Below, piece by piece: positions 56,643 through 64,000 of a DNA stretch of 64,000 nt. A program made the position numbers and the translations under genes. The notes under the pieces are model-generated. The model ran no database searches. It had not been told where the DNA came from and saw only the letters and a program-made list of their open reading frames with translations. This stretch comes from Sporisorium sorghi (Eukaryota; Basidiomycota; Ustilaginomycetes; Ustilaginales; Ustilaginaceae): NCBI GenBank assembly GCA_023212695.1, contig JALCCG010000045.1:42200-106199 (forward strand), given 5' to 3'. Positions within the stretch are counted from its first letter, which is position 1; the number at the start of each line of letters is the position of its first letter.

Positions 56643-58382
56643 CTAGCGTTGGTTGTACCGATCCAAGGCTGCTTGATGGAGACTTAAGAATTCCTCCAGC
56701 CCCATGCTTTGCGCTTCCTTCAAAAATTTATCGTACGCATCCACCGGCAGTTCACCCATCATGATCTTGGCAAAATATTCACCGCGCAGCGTAGACAATT
56801 GGTTCCCGAGCTCTGCCTCCCGTGAGGCTTCCTCTTTCGTGAACGTAATCGGCGGCATCGCCATGCTCGTATCCATGTTCTCCGTCCAGGTCTTCCGGAT
56901 ATCGCCCGAATAGCTGCCTTTTGCCGCAATCAACGGATTCGCATGGTGCTCGTCACGAATATTCGGCCAGTTGTGCATGCGGTATTTCCAGAGCGTCACA
57001 TCAACCGGCTGACCATCCGGATCATTGTAGATATAGCTGCTCTCCGGGTAATACGGCATCCCCTGCTCATTCACCAAATGCACCGTGCCGTACTCGCCGA
57101 AGTTAATGAGCTCCCAGCCTTTTTTCGTGAAGTTGAAATCCAGCCATGCCATAGCGGCCTCTACGTTCTTGCTCTGCGTGGTGATGGCCGCATTGGTACC
57201 GGCTCTCTTGAAATTCTTATAGGTGGATGCGGATTTATCCCCTTTGTTCAGAACAGGATTCAGCGCCCCGACAAAATCGATATCGTTCTGCACCTTCCAA
57301 TAACTCCACATCGTATCCGGCGAGTCCATCATGACAGCCGTATCATCGGAAATGGCGCTTGCCATCCGTTGATTAAAGTCAGCGGTCGCCCAGTCCCGAT
57401 TCAGTAAGCCTTCCTTGTTCCATTGCTGCATCGTGGTCAGGTATTCCTTCGCTTTCGGCTGTGCCGGTCCCCATGCAACCTTGCCGTTCTCATCGATGAA
57501 GGTCCAATCCCACACGCCATACGCTCCGTTAATGATGCCAGTAAAGATTTGGCCGTAAGTGGATCCGTAATTCAGCGGGTTCTTATATCCAACTTCCTGG
57601 CATTTCTTGAGGAACGTGTACCATTCATCAATCGTTGTCGGAACTTCCAGACCTGTCTTATCCAGTGCTTCCTGCTTGATTAAGGTTCCGAACCAGATCC
57701 ATTCGGAATACGGCGCGATGCCGTAGAAGCCAAGCAATCGGCCATCGTCCGTTACGGTCGTTTTTCTTCTCATTTCATCGGAATTTCGCCATGCCGTGTA
57801 GTTGGGGGCAAACTCTTCCATCTTATCGGTGAGGTCCAAATAGGCACCATCGTTCACCCCGGCTTCAAAACCTCCTGGGTAACGCCCCGGATCGATAATG
57901 ATATCCGGCAGCTCGCCGGAGGAGATCATCAAGGTGAAGGCGTCCGCCTCCTGCCCGACAGGCGGCGTAATGAAGTTCACTTTGATTCCGGTCAGCTTCT
58001 CCACCTGCTTCTGAACCAAGTGATTATTCATATCCGGGATATTGGAGTTCGCGGGCATCCACACATCCAGTACCACGTCACCTTGGACCGGATATGCAGA
58101 ATAATCACTCGGAATCACTTCCTCGTAAACATCACCGAGGTATGTATCGTTTAACGTGCTGTTCACCTCGTCAATCTGCTCCTGCGTCGGTGCTGTATTC
58201 CCGCGAATGTCTCCGCTGATGTCTTCGAAAGTCACTTGATTCTTCTCTTTGGAAACGCCTTCTTCTTTGGCTACGGGATTATCGGGCTCATTGTTTCCTT
58301 TACCGCTGCAAGCGGTTACCGTCGAAATGATCAATATGGATATGAATAACAGTGTGAAAAGGCGCTTCATCGTTCTGTTCAT
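56643..58382 (-). CDS. Extracellular sugar-binding lipoprotein (LplA-type)
   Basis: 579 residues with a lipoprotein signal ending STVTAC (Cys25). Two-lobe binding fold with many aromatic residues. First gene of the operon, downstream of a strong promoter with a cre box and a ~310-base leader. Longer than the two other binding proteins in the window. Confidence 0.9.
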   Translation of the reverse strand: MNRTMKRLFTLLFISILIISTVTACSGKGNNEPDNPVAKEEGVSKEKNQVTFEDISGDIRGNTAPTQEQIDEVNSTLNDTYLGDVYEEVIPSDYSAYPVQGDVVLDVWMPANSNIPDMNNHLVQKQVEKLTGIKVNFITPPVGQEADAFTLMISSGELPDIIIDPGRYPGGFEAGVNDGAYLDLTDKMEEFAPNYTAWRNSDEMRRKTTVTDDGRLLGFYGIAPYSEWIWFGTLIKQEALDKTGLEVPTTIDEWYTFLKKCQEVGYKNPLNYGSTYGQIFTGIINGAYGVWDWTFIDENGKVAWGPAQPKAKEYLTTMQQWNKEGLLNRDWATADFNQRMASAISDDTAVMMDSPDTMWSYWKVQNDIDFVGALNPVLNKGDKSASTYKNFKRAGTNAAITTQSKNVEAAMAWLDFNFTKKGWELINFGEYGTVHLVNEQGMPYYPESSYIYNDPDGQPVDVTLWKYRMHNWPNIRDEHHANPLIAAKGSYSGDIRKTWTENMDTSMAMPPITFTKEEASREAELGNQLSTLRGEYFAKIMMGELPVDAYDKFLKEAQSMGLEEFLSLHQAALDRYNQR

Positions 58383-58698
58383 GCTTAACCTCCCATGATA
58401 TGAATAGTTGCAAGCGTTCCCGTATGGTGTCGAGATGTTCTATTAGCTGTAGTTATTCAAGGGCGCCTGATTAAAGCTTGACTTCATTCTTAAATCTCGG
58501 AGCATTGGTTGCTTCTCGGAAAGCGAATGTTATTCACTCCAACAAGATCATAGAAATGCGGACCAGCACCTCCTCGCTGGAAGCCATGCTTCTGCTCTCA
58601 TTACCATCCCGAAAACAAGTCCCCTTTCAGCTAAAAAATAACTAGAACAAAACTCAAATTCCCCTCATTTAATACAAATATCCTGTATATTTAATCGA

Positions 58699-58727
58699 AG
58701 TATAAGCATATATCATTGTTTTGTCAA
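58699..58727 (-). promoter_or_regulatory. Sigma-A promoter of the second sugar operon
   Basis: On the minus strand TTGACA, 17 bases, TATACT. The start would be near 58692, leaving about 310 untranslated bases before the binding-protein gene. Confidence 0.85.
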
Positions 58728-58736
58728 CGCTTTCAA
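58722..58736. promoter_or_regulatory. Perfect cre box overlapping the -35 element
   Basis: On the minus strand TTGAAAGCGTTGACA matches WTGNAANCGNWNNCW at every position and overlaps the -35 box, so CcpA bound here would block the promoter. Confidence 0.8.
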
Positions 58737-58907
58737 ACACAATTAATGTAATTAATTTGATGTATTTTTTAATCTTTATGTTTTTGGAATTGTAAGTGTT
58801 GGAATAGAATAACATGAATAAGTCTTGTTTTATTAGTATTATCAATAAAAATTTATCGGATGAGTCAGCAGTTCCAGACGTTTATCCGACTAAACCTCTA
58901 TTCGTAA

Positions 58908-58952
58908 CAAACGCCCATTTATTACATATTACCTGTAATAAATGGGCGTTTG
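58908..58952. repeat. Perfect 18-bp inverted repeat
   Basis: CAAACGCCCATTTATTAC and its exact complement are separated by nine bases. It lies 51 bases after the stop codon of the SUMF1-domain gene (minus strand). Only TTGTTA follows on that side, so it may be a terminator with a poor T-run or another structure. Confidence 0.8.
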
Positions 58953-59002
58953 GGTTCCCGTGAAAAAATCTATCGATTTACAGCAGCTCATGCATTTGTA
59001 AT

Positions 59003-59794
59003 TCAGGAGGTGATTCCCTTTGAAGGAATCGACCTTGCAAGACGAAAGCCCAGATCCTCAATTCGAAATGTAGGATGACTTCGGCGGCGGCACGTTGCTC
59101 CACATCCCCTGGCTTCTTCAGCCCAGCTTCCACCACGAAAAACTCTGTAGGGACCGTACACTTCCGGGTCGTATAAATCCCAACACCACTCCCAAACATT
59201 TCCCAGCATATCGTAGAGCCCCCACGCATTCGGCAGCTTTTTGCCTACTTCATGCGCCATACCCTCCGAGTTTTCACCATACCATGCAATTTGATCCAGC
59301 TCACCGTACCGATAACCACCCGTCCCTGCTTTACAGGCATACTGCCATTCCGCTTCTGTAGGTAAACGACAGCCATCCGTCTCCCGGTCACAGATAACCT
59401 GCTCTCTATCATCGCTTACCGAGTAACATGCCTTTAAACCTGACTTCTGCGATATTGTATTACAAAAGAGAATCGCATCGTGCCATGAAACATTCGCAAT
59501 CGGCGCTTGAGGCTTGTCGCCGAGTTCACCTGTCTGTTGCATAATCGAGCAATACAACGCAGCCGTAACTGGAACCGGTGCGAGCAAAAAAGAATTTACC
59601 TGAGCTGTCCATGTTGTCTTGATACGATCGTCCCTTAGTTGAATTTCACCTGCCGGTATTTGTACCATAGGATACCCGTCTCGATTCCGCTCTGGTTTCA
59701 ACCACGTTCCTCCTCCCGTTCCTGCTAACTTATCCGCTATTTTTATTCCACAAATAGCAATTTTAGGTTGTGTTTCACAATTCAATTCTTTCAA
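59003..59794 (-). CDS. SUMF1/FGE-sulfatase-domain protein, non-canonical
   Basis: 263 residues from a TTG; no clear ribosome site, so the start could be later. Conserved segments: LPTEAEWQYACKAG, NAWGLYDMLGNVWEWCWD and FRGGSW, then LGFRLARS. The two active cysteines of formylglycine-generating enzymes lie in a Cys-x4-Cys context; here the region reads ARGCGATCRRRSH (Cys-x3-Cys), so sulfatase activation is not assured. No sulfatase gene is in the window. Divergent from the third uptake operon. Confidence 0.8.
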   Translation of the reverse strand: MKELNCETQPKIAICGIKIADKLAGTGGGTWLKPERNRDGYPMVQIPAGEIQLRDDRIKTTWTAQVNSFLLAPVPVTAALYCSIMQQTGELGDKPQAPIANVSWHDAILFCNTISQKSGLKACYSVSDDREQVICDRETDGCRLPTEAEWQYACKAGTGGYRYGELDQIAWYGENSEGMAHEVGKKLPNAWGLYDMLGNVWEWCWDLYDPEVYGPYRVFRGGSWAEEARGCGATCRRRSHPTFRIEDLGFRLARSIPSKGITS

Positions 59795-59913
59795 ATCTAA
59801 CGTTTGTTGACTATAGTATCAAGTTTGTTGTCTGGAAGCATCGAAACTTTCTCTTATACAATGAATTCAACAAGGCCACTACAAGCGAGATATCCCCGTA
59901 AGGAGTGACGGAC

Positions 59914-60870
59914 ATGAGCTCTACAGCCGAACCAAAAGATAAACGAAAGCGCTTTCGAATGCGCTGGCACAAACAGGATACGGAACTGACCCTGTTGGCA
60001 TTGCCAACGACGATCTGGTACATCCTGTTTAGTTTCTTGCCGATGTTCGGGATCATTATCGCCTTCAAAAATTTCAGGATTAGCGGCGGCTTCTTGAGTA
60101 ATGTGTTCAACAGTCCATGGATAGGCATCAAAAACTTTGAGTTCCTGTTCAAGTCGAATGACGCCTGGATCATTATCCGTAACACCATTGGCTACAATAT
60201 GATTTTTATCATTACTGGGATTGTACTGCCCGTTCTATTCGCCATTATGATCGGTCTGCTCCACAGTCGAAAGGCAAGCAAAGTCTATCAGACGATGATG
60301 TTCCTGCCCTATTTCCTATCCTGGGTTGTCGTATCTGCCGTAGGCTGGGCCTTCCTGAGCTTTGATAAAGGAATTGTCAATCAAGTGCTCGTCAATATGG
60401 GCAGCGATCCGATTAACTGGTATATGGAGCCAAGTTATTGGCCGTACTTTCTGATTCTCCTGAATATCTGGAAAGGCTTAGGTTATGGCATGGTCATCTA
60501 TCTGGCAACCATCACGAGCATTGACAGCACTTATTATGAAGCAGCTGTCATTGATGGCGCCTCCATCTGGCAGCAGACAAGATTTATTACATTGCCCATG
60601 CTCAAGCTGGTGATTGTCATGATGTTCATTTTGGCCGTCGGACGGATTTTTTACACCGATTTCGGTTTGTTCTATCAGGTTACGCGAGATTCCAACTCTC
60701 TCTTCAACGTGTCTACCACCATCGACGTGATGGTGTACAAACAATTAAAAACCGCCACCGTAGGGATGGCCTCTGCTGCCGCATTTGTGCAGTCTGTTCT
60801 GGGGTGTGCTACCATTCTGATCGCTAACTGGATTGTTCGCCGAATTGATCCGGACAGCGCGATGATGTAG
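59914..60870 (+). CDS. Carbohydrate ABC transporter permease (LplB-type), third set
   Basis: About 318 residues; the frame is open from 59905 but AAGGAG is placed for the ATG at 59914. Six helices, EAA loop YEAAVIDGASIW. Divergent from the SUMF1 gene; 11 bases before the second permease. Confidence 0.9.
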   Translation: MSSTAEPKDKRKRFRMRWHKQDTELTLLALPTTIWYILFSFLPMFGIIIAFKNFRISGGFLSNVFNSPWIGIKNFEFLFKSNDAWIIIRNTIGYNMIFIITGIVLPVLFAIMIGLLHSRKASKVYQTMMFLPYFLSWVVVSAVGWAFLSFDKGIVNQVLVNMGSDPINWYMEPSYWPYFLILLNIWKGLGYGMVIYLATITSIDSTYYEAAVIDGASIWQQTRFITLPMLKLVIVMMFILAVGRIFYTDFGLFYQVTRDSNSLFNVSTTIDVMVYKQLKTATVGMASAAAFVQSVLGCATILIANWIVRRIDPDSAMM

Positions 60871-60881
60871 GAGGCAAAACG

Positions 60882-61811
60882 ATGACAACGAAAACCGCTT
60901 ATGAGACGGGCCTGGAGAAGTTTAACCGTACAAACAAAGCCGTGAACCTTCTGTTTAATCTGATTTTTATAATCCTGGCGCTGCTCTGCGTCATCCCTGT
61001 TGTTGTTGTTCTATCGATTTCATTCTCAAGTGAAGACTCCATCCGCGAGACGGGATATCATCTGCTGCCGGTTGCTTTGTCAGCTGACGCCTACGTCTAT
61101 ATCGTCAAGCAGGGTACGATGATTCTGCGCGCGCTCGGCGTATCCGCACTTGTTACCGTAGCTGGTACCGTGCTCGGTGTACTGCTGACCACTTCGATGG
61201 GATATGTACTCTCTCGCCCGACCTACAAGCTGAGAGGTTTTCTGACTTGGGTCGTGTTCATCCCCATGGTCTTCAATGGCGGCTTGGTATCCAGTTATTT
61301 CATTAACACCAATCTGTTAGGTCTCAAGGATAGCGTCTGGGCCCTAATTCTACCGCTGGCTGTTTCATCGTTCAACGTCATCATATGTAAAACCTTCTTC
61401 AAAAGCACGATTCCGGATGGGCTGATCGAATCTGCCGAAATTGATGGCGCGAGCCAGCTGCGAATCTTCTTCTCCATCATCATGCCGATCTCGCTACCGG
61501 TCATCGCAACGATCGGACTGTTTCTCTGCTTTAGTTACTGGAACGACTGGTTCCAATCGATGCTTTATATCGACAACCAGAACCTCTATTCTCTGCAAGC
61601 ACTGCTTAACAGCTTAATGAGCAATGTGGATGCACTTGCCAAGAATGCCGCAAGCATGGGCGTCAGCTACGCGCTGCTTGTCGCAACGATGCCGAAGGAA
61701 TCTGCCCGCATGGCTGTAGCCATTCTCATCGTTCTGCCTGTCGCATTCGCCTACCCTTTTTTCCAAAAGTACTTTATATCCGGACTTACGGTCGGTGCAG
61801 TCAAAGGATAA
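60882..61811 (+). CDS. Carbohydrate ABC transporter permease (LplC-type), third set
   Basis: 309 residues, six helices. Its EAA loop reads LIESAEIDGASQL (Ser for the usual middle Ala). Ribosome site AGGAGG, C-terminus SGLTVGAVKG. Confidence 0.92.
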   Translation: MTTKTAYETGLEKFNRTNKAVNLLFNLIFIILALLCVIPVVVVLSISFSSEDSIRETGYHLLPVALSADAYVYIVKQGTMILRALGVSALVTVAGTVLGVLLTTSMGYVLSRPTYKLRGFLTWVVFIPMVFNGGLVSSYFINTNLLGLKDSVWALILPLAVSSFNVIICKTFFKSTIPDGLIESAEIDGASQLRIFFSIIMPISLPVIATIGLFLCFSYWNDWFQSMLYIDNQNLYSLQALLNSLMSNVDALAKNAASMGVSYALLVATMPKESARMAVAILIVLPVAFAYPFFQKYFISGLTVGAVKG

Positions 61812-61901
61812 CAGCGAAATAAGCCAAGCCATACTTGGTTTATGATAGATCACTCTTATACAACTTTTACGGTGAGTTAACTTCAAAAAGGGGGAAATGG
61901 A

Positions 61902-63398
61902 ATGAAGAAATCTTTAAGGTTCTTATCTGCACTGTGCGTGATGACACTTATGCTGGCTGCTTTGGCGGCCTGTGGCGGCTCGAAGCCTGCATCCACGTCT
62001 GATGGATCTTCGACGACACCGGACACATCTAAAGAATCCGCAGCTGCAAGCAAGGATGTCCCAACGCTGACTTGGTGGACCATTGGAGGTCAAGTGCCTA
62101 ACAATTTCAGCAAAGCGATTGATGCCATGAATGCATACACAGCCGAGAAGATTGGCGTGAAGATTGACATCAAGGTTGCCAGCTGGGGGGAATGGGACAC
62201 CAAAATGAATACCATTGTGAATACCGGCGAGCCATTTGACATCATGTTCACGAACAGTGGTAAATACAGCAAACAAGTAGCTATGGGCGCATTTGCCGAT
62301 ATCACGGATCTGGTGCAGAGTGAAACGCCCGACTTGTACAAATTGATTCCCGAGAAGGTATGGGAAGGCACAAAAATCGGCGGTAAGTATTATTCTGTTC
62401 CGACTTACAAGGATTCGGCACTGACGCAGTACTGGGTATTCGATGATAAGCATGTACAAAAGTACAATATCGATATCAATCAGATGAAAACATTGCAGGA
62501 TCTGGATAAGCCTCTCCATGACATGAAGGCTGGCGAAGGCAAAAGCTTCTATCCGCTCCCGATGACGCAAGGCGAAGGTTTGAACGGCTTCTTCAACGAG
62601 TATGACGATTTGACCTTAGGCTTCCCGCCCATCGGCGTAAAGGCTGACGATGCTTCGCGTACGGTTGTCTCTGTCCTTGAGCAGCCTGATATCATGGCAA
62701 ACCTGAAGCTCTTGCATGGGTGGTACCAGGACGGCATCATCAACCCGGATGCGCCGACAAAAACAGAGAACGACAAAGGAAGAGCGTTCTTTGCAGCCCA
62801 GGCCTTCCCTGGAGCAGAGGTCAGCTGGCAAATCAATGACGCCGTGGAGAAGTACGATATGGTTCAGCATTACGGACCTATTTATACAACCAGTACGATC
62901 CAAGGCTCGCTAAACGCAATTTCGGCGAATTCGAAATATAAACAGGAAGCCCTGAAGTACCTCGAGTTAGTGAATACGGATCCCAAACTCCGCAATATGC
63001 TGGCCTTCGGGGAGTTAGGCGTGGACTACAACAACGTTGATGGCGAGAAGGTGATTGAGCGCACCTCCGATACTTGGCCGCTGGCTGCCTATACGCAAGG
63101 GACGTTCTTTAATTTAGCGGTTACAAAAGGCGCTCCTGAAGATCAATGGGAACAGGTCAAAAAGCTGAACGATGCAGCGACCTCTTCAACGATTCTGGGC
63201 TTCGCGCTTGACATTACCGATCTTCAAACCGAAGTGGCGAATTGCCAGGCCGTATGGGATAAATACAAATATGAACTCATTACAGGTGCATCCGATCCGG
63301 AGAAAATGGTGCCCAAAATCACGGCGGAATTAAAGTCGGCCGGCATGGACACGATTATGCAAGCTGCTCAGGAGCAAATCAACCAATACTTCAAGTAA
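61902..63398 (+). CDS. Extracellular sugar-binding lipoprotein, third set
   Basis: 498 residues with lipobox LAAC (Cys24) followed by a Ser/Thr linker. Two-lobe binding fold. Ends just before a strong terminator. Substrate unknown. Confidence 0.9.
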   Translation: MKKSLRFLSALCVMTLMLAALAACGGSKPASTSDGSSTTPDTSKESAAASKDVPTLTWWTIGGQVPNNFSKAIDAMNAYTAEKIGVKIDIKVASWGEWDTKMNTIVNTGEPFDIMFTNSGKYSKQVAMGAFADITDLVQSETPDLYKLIPEKVWEGTKIGGKYYSVPTYKDSALTQYWVFDDKHVQKYNIDINQMKTLQDLDKPLHDMKAGEGKSFYPLPMTQGEGLNGFFNEYDDLTLGFPPIGVKADDASRTVVSVLEQPDIMANLKLLHGWYQDGIINPDAPTKTENDKGRAFFAAQAFPGAEVSWQINDAVEKYDMVQHYGPIYTTSTIQGSLNAISANSKYKQEALKYLELVNTDPKLRNMLAFGELGVDYNNVDGEKVIERTSDTWPLAAYTQGTFFNLAVTKGAPEDQWEQVKKLNDAATSSTILGFALDITDLQTEVANCQAVWDKYKYELITGASDPEKMVPKITAELKSAGMDTIMQAAQEQINQYFK

Positions 63399-63414
63399 TG
63401 CTTAGAATTCATGC

Positions 63415-63451
63415 GCATCCCTTAATGAGTCGCTGTTAAGGGATGCTTTTT
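63415..63451 (+). terminator. Intrinsic terminator after the third uptake set
   Basis: GCATCCCTTAA pairs with TTAAGGGATGC (11 bp, perfect) around a 10-base loop, followed by TTTTT. Confidence 0.9.
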
Positions 63452-63540
63452 CCTTACACCTATGAAGCTTGGTGTTAATCGTGTTACATTGGGATATAGC
63501 AACGATTATTTCGGCCGATCTGCTGCAATCGAGGTGTCGT

Positions 63541-64000
63541 ATGGGCTCTTTTTTACAAATCAAAATTTATCGTCACAAGTTTATTGCCTATTGTATCTTC
63601 GTCGTGGCCATCGGACTCACCCTCGGCACGCTGACCAGTGCCATGCTGCTGAATCAATGGATTGGCAATGCCCGCATCGAGGCGGCCAATGCCTTCGCGC
63701 GCGTTGAGAACGAGCTGCAGTATGATGCCGACCGAATCGAAGCCTACATGCAGCGGATATACTCCAATCCCGGTCTGATGAACGACGCTCGCAGCTTTTT
63801 AAGCAGTAGTGCGGAAGGCTACTTAACCAACAGGCTGGTGAACAGCCAATTCTCACAGCCGCTGGTTTCCTTTCCGGAGGACGTTAAGACCTACCTGTAC
63901 AGCTGGGCGCAAGGCGAAATTACGCAGATTAGTCTGCACACCGCCCGGTATGGCAATGTCGTACGTTTTAACGAAAACGGAACGGCAAGCTTCAGCTTCG
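63541..64000 (+). CDS. Membrane sensor, probable YesM-type histidine kinase (5' part only)
   Basis: An open frame from ATG 63541 (after GAGGTG) runs off the right edge, 153 codons visible. A membrane helix at ~14-37 precedes an extracytoplasmic region with the pattern of YesM-type sensors (ANAFARVENELQYDADRIEAYMQRIYSNP). The kinase part would be outside the window. Position behind the uptake set fits a two-component control of it. Confidence 0.65.
   Translation, partial: MGSFLQIKIYRHKFIAYCIFVVAIGLTLGTLTSAMLLNQWIGNARIEAANAFARVENELQYDADRIEAYMQRIYSNPGLMNDARSFLSSSAEGYLTNRLVNSQFSQPLVSFPEDVKTYLYSWAQGEITQISLHTARYGNVVRFNENGTASFSF

Overview
The window looks like a chromosomal segment of a Paenibacillus-type firmicute. 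Support comes from three LplB/LplC-style sugar uptake sets without ATPases, a large membrane-anchored AraC regulator, a tyrosyl-tRNA synthetase T-box, a RocA/PutB proline module under sigma-54, a MocR/YczE pair, many strong Shine-Dalgarno sequences with GTG and TTG starts, and perfect Bacillus-type cre boxes. No tRNA, rRNA, CRISPR array, intact transposase or prophage was seen.

Layout. 1-14185 (minus strand) is a polysaccharide-utilisation locus: AraC/YesN-like regulator, two permeases, binding lipoprotein, DUF4091/GH123-like enzyme, secreted family 8 polysaccharide lyase, GH88 unsaturated glucuronyl hydrolase, DMT transporter and a PHP-domain hydrolase cut by the left edge. PL8 plus GH88 plus a GH123-like enzyme points to an acidic, probably glycosaminoglycan-like substrate. 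14.4-22.9 kb holds an aldo/keto reductase, MgtE, a MocR regulator diverging from a GH43 gene and yczE, and a GNAT enzyme. 21.5-24.7 kb and 37.4-39.5 kb hold a paralogous gene family (two intact genes, one pseudogene, one 3'-end remnant). Its members have a nuclease-like core and a predicted winged helix, sit behind terminator-like leaders, and the two intact genes are followed by repeat-rich DNA. 24.8-31.2 kb has a nonsense-broken epimerase, an SDR with an altered active site, a compact gapB-sr1P-pckA gluconeogenic operon and an aspartase-like protein with lost catalytic motifs. 31.4-37.3 kb is a sigma-54/proline module: rpoN, P5C dehydrogenase, proline dehydrogenase and an enhancer-binding activator, with two back-to-back -24/-12 promoters. 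39.5-48.5 kb holds a WYL regulator with SRPBCC and VOC proteins, a nitronate monooxygenase, T-box-tyrS, a DrrAB-like ABC exporter and an ArsR-type regulator. 48.7-58.7 kb (minus) is a second sugar operon: binding protein, two permeases, GH2, aldose epimerase, a GH2 pseudogene with an internal deletion, and a secreted GH43. 59-64 kb has a SUMF1-domain protein and a third uptake set (plus) followed by the start of a YesM-type sensor.

How it fits together. Extracellular enzymes (PL8, GH43) cut polymers, binding lipoproteins and permease pairs import fragments (presumably with a shared ATPase encoded elsewhere), and cytoplasmic GH88, GH2, GH43 and GH123-like enzymes finish the work. Cre boxes tie at least one operon to carbon catabolite control. 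The gluconeogenic and proline modules cover growth on non-sugar carbon. The least explained element is the leader-plus-nuclease-like gene family.
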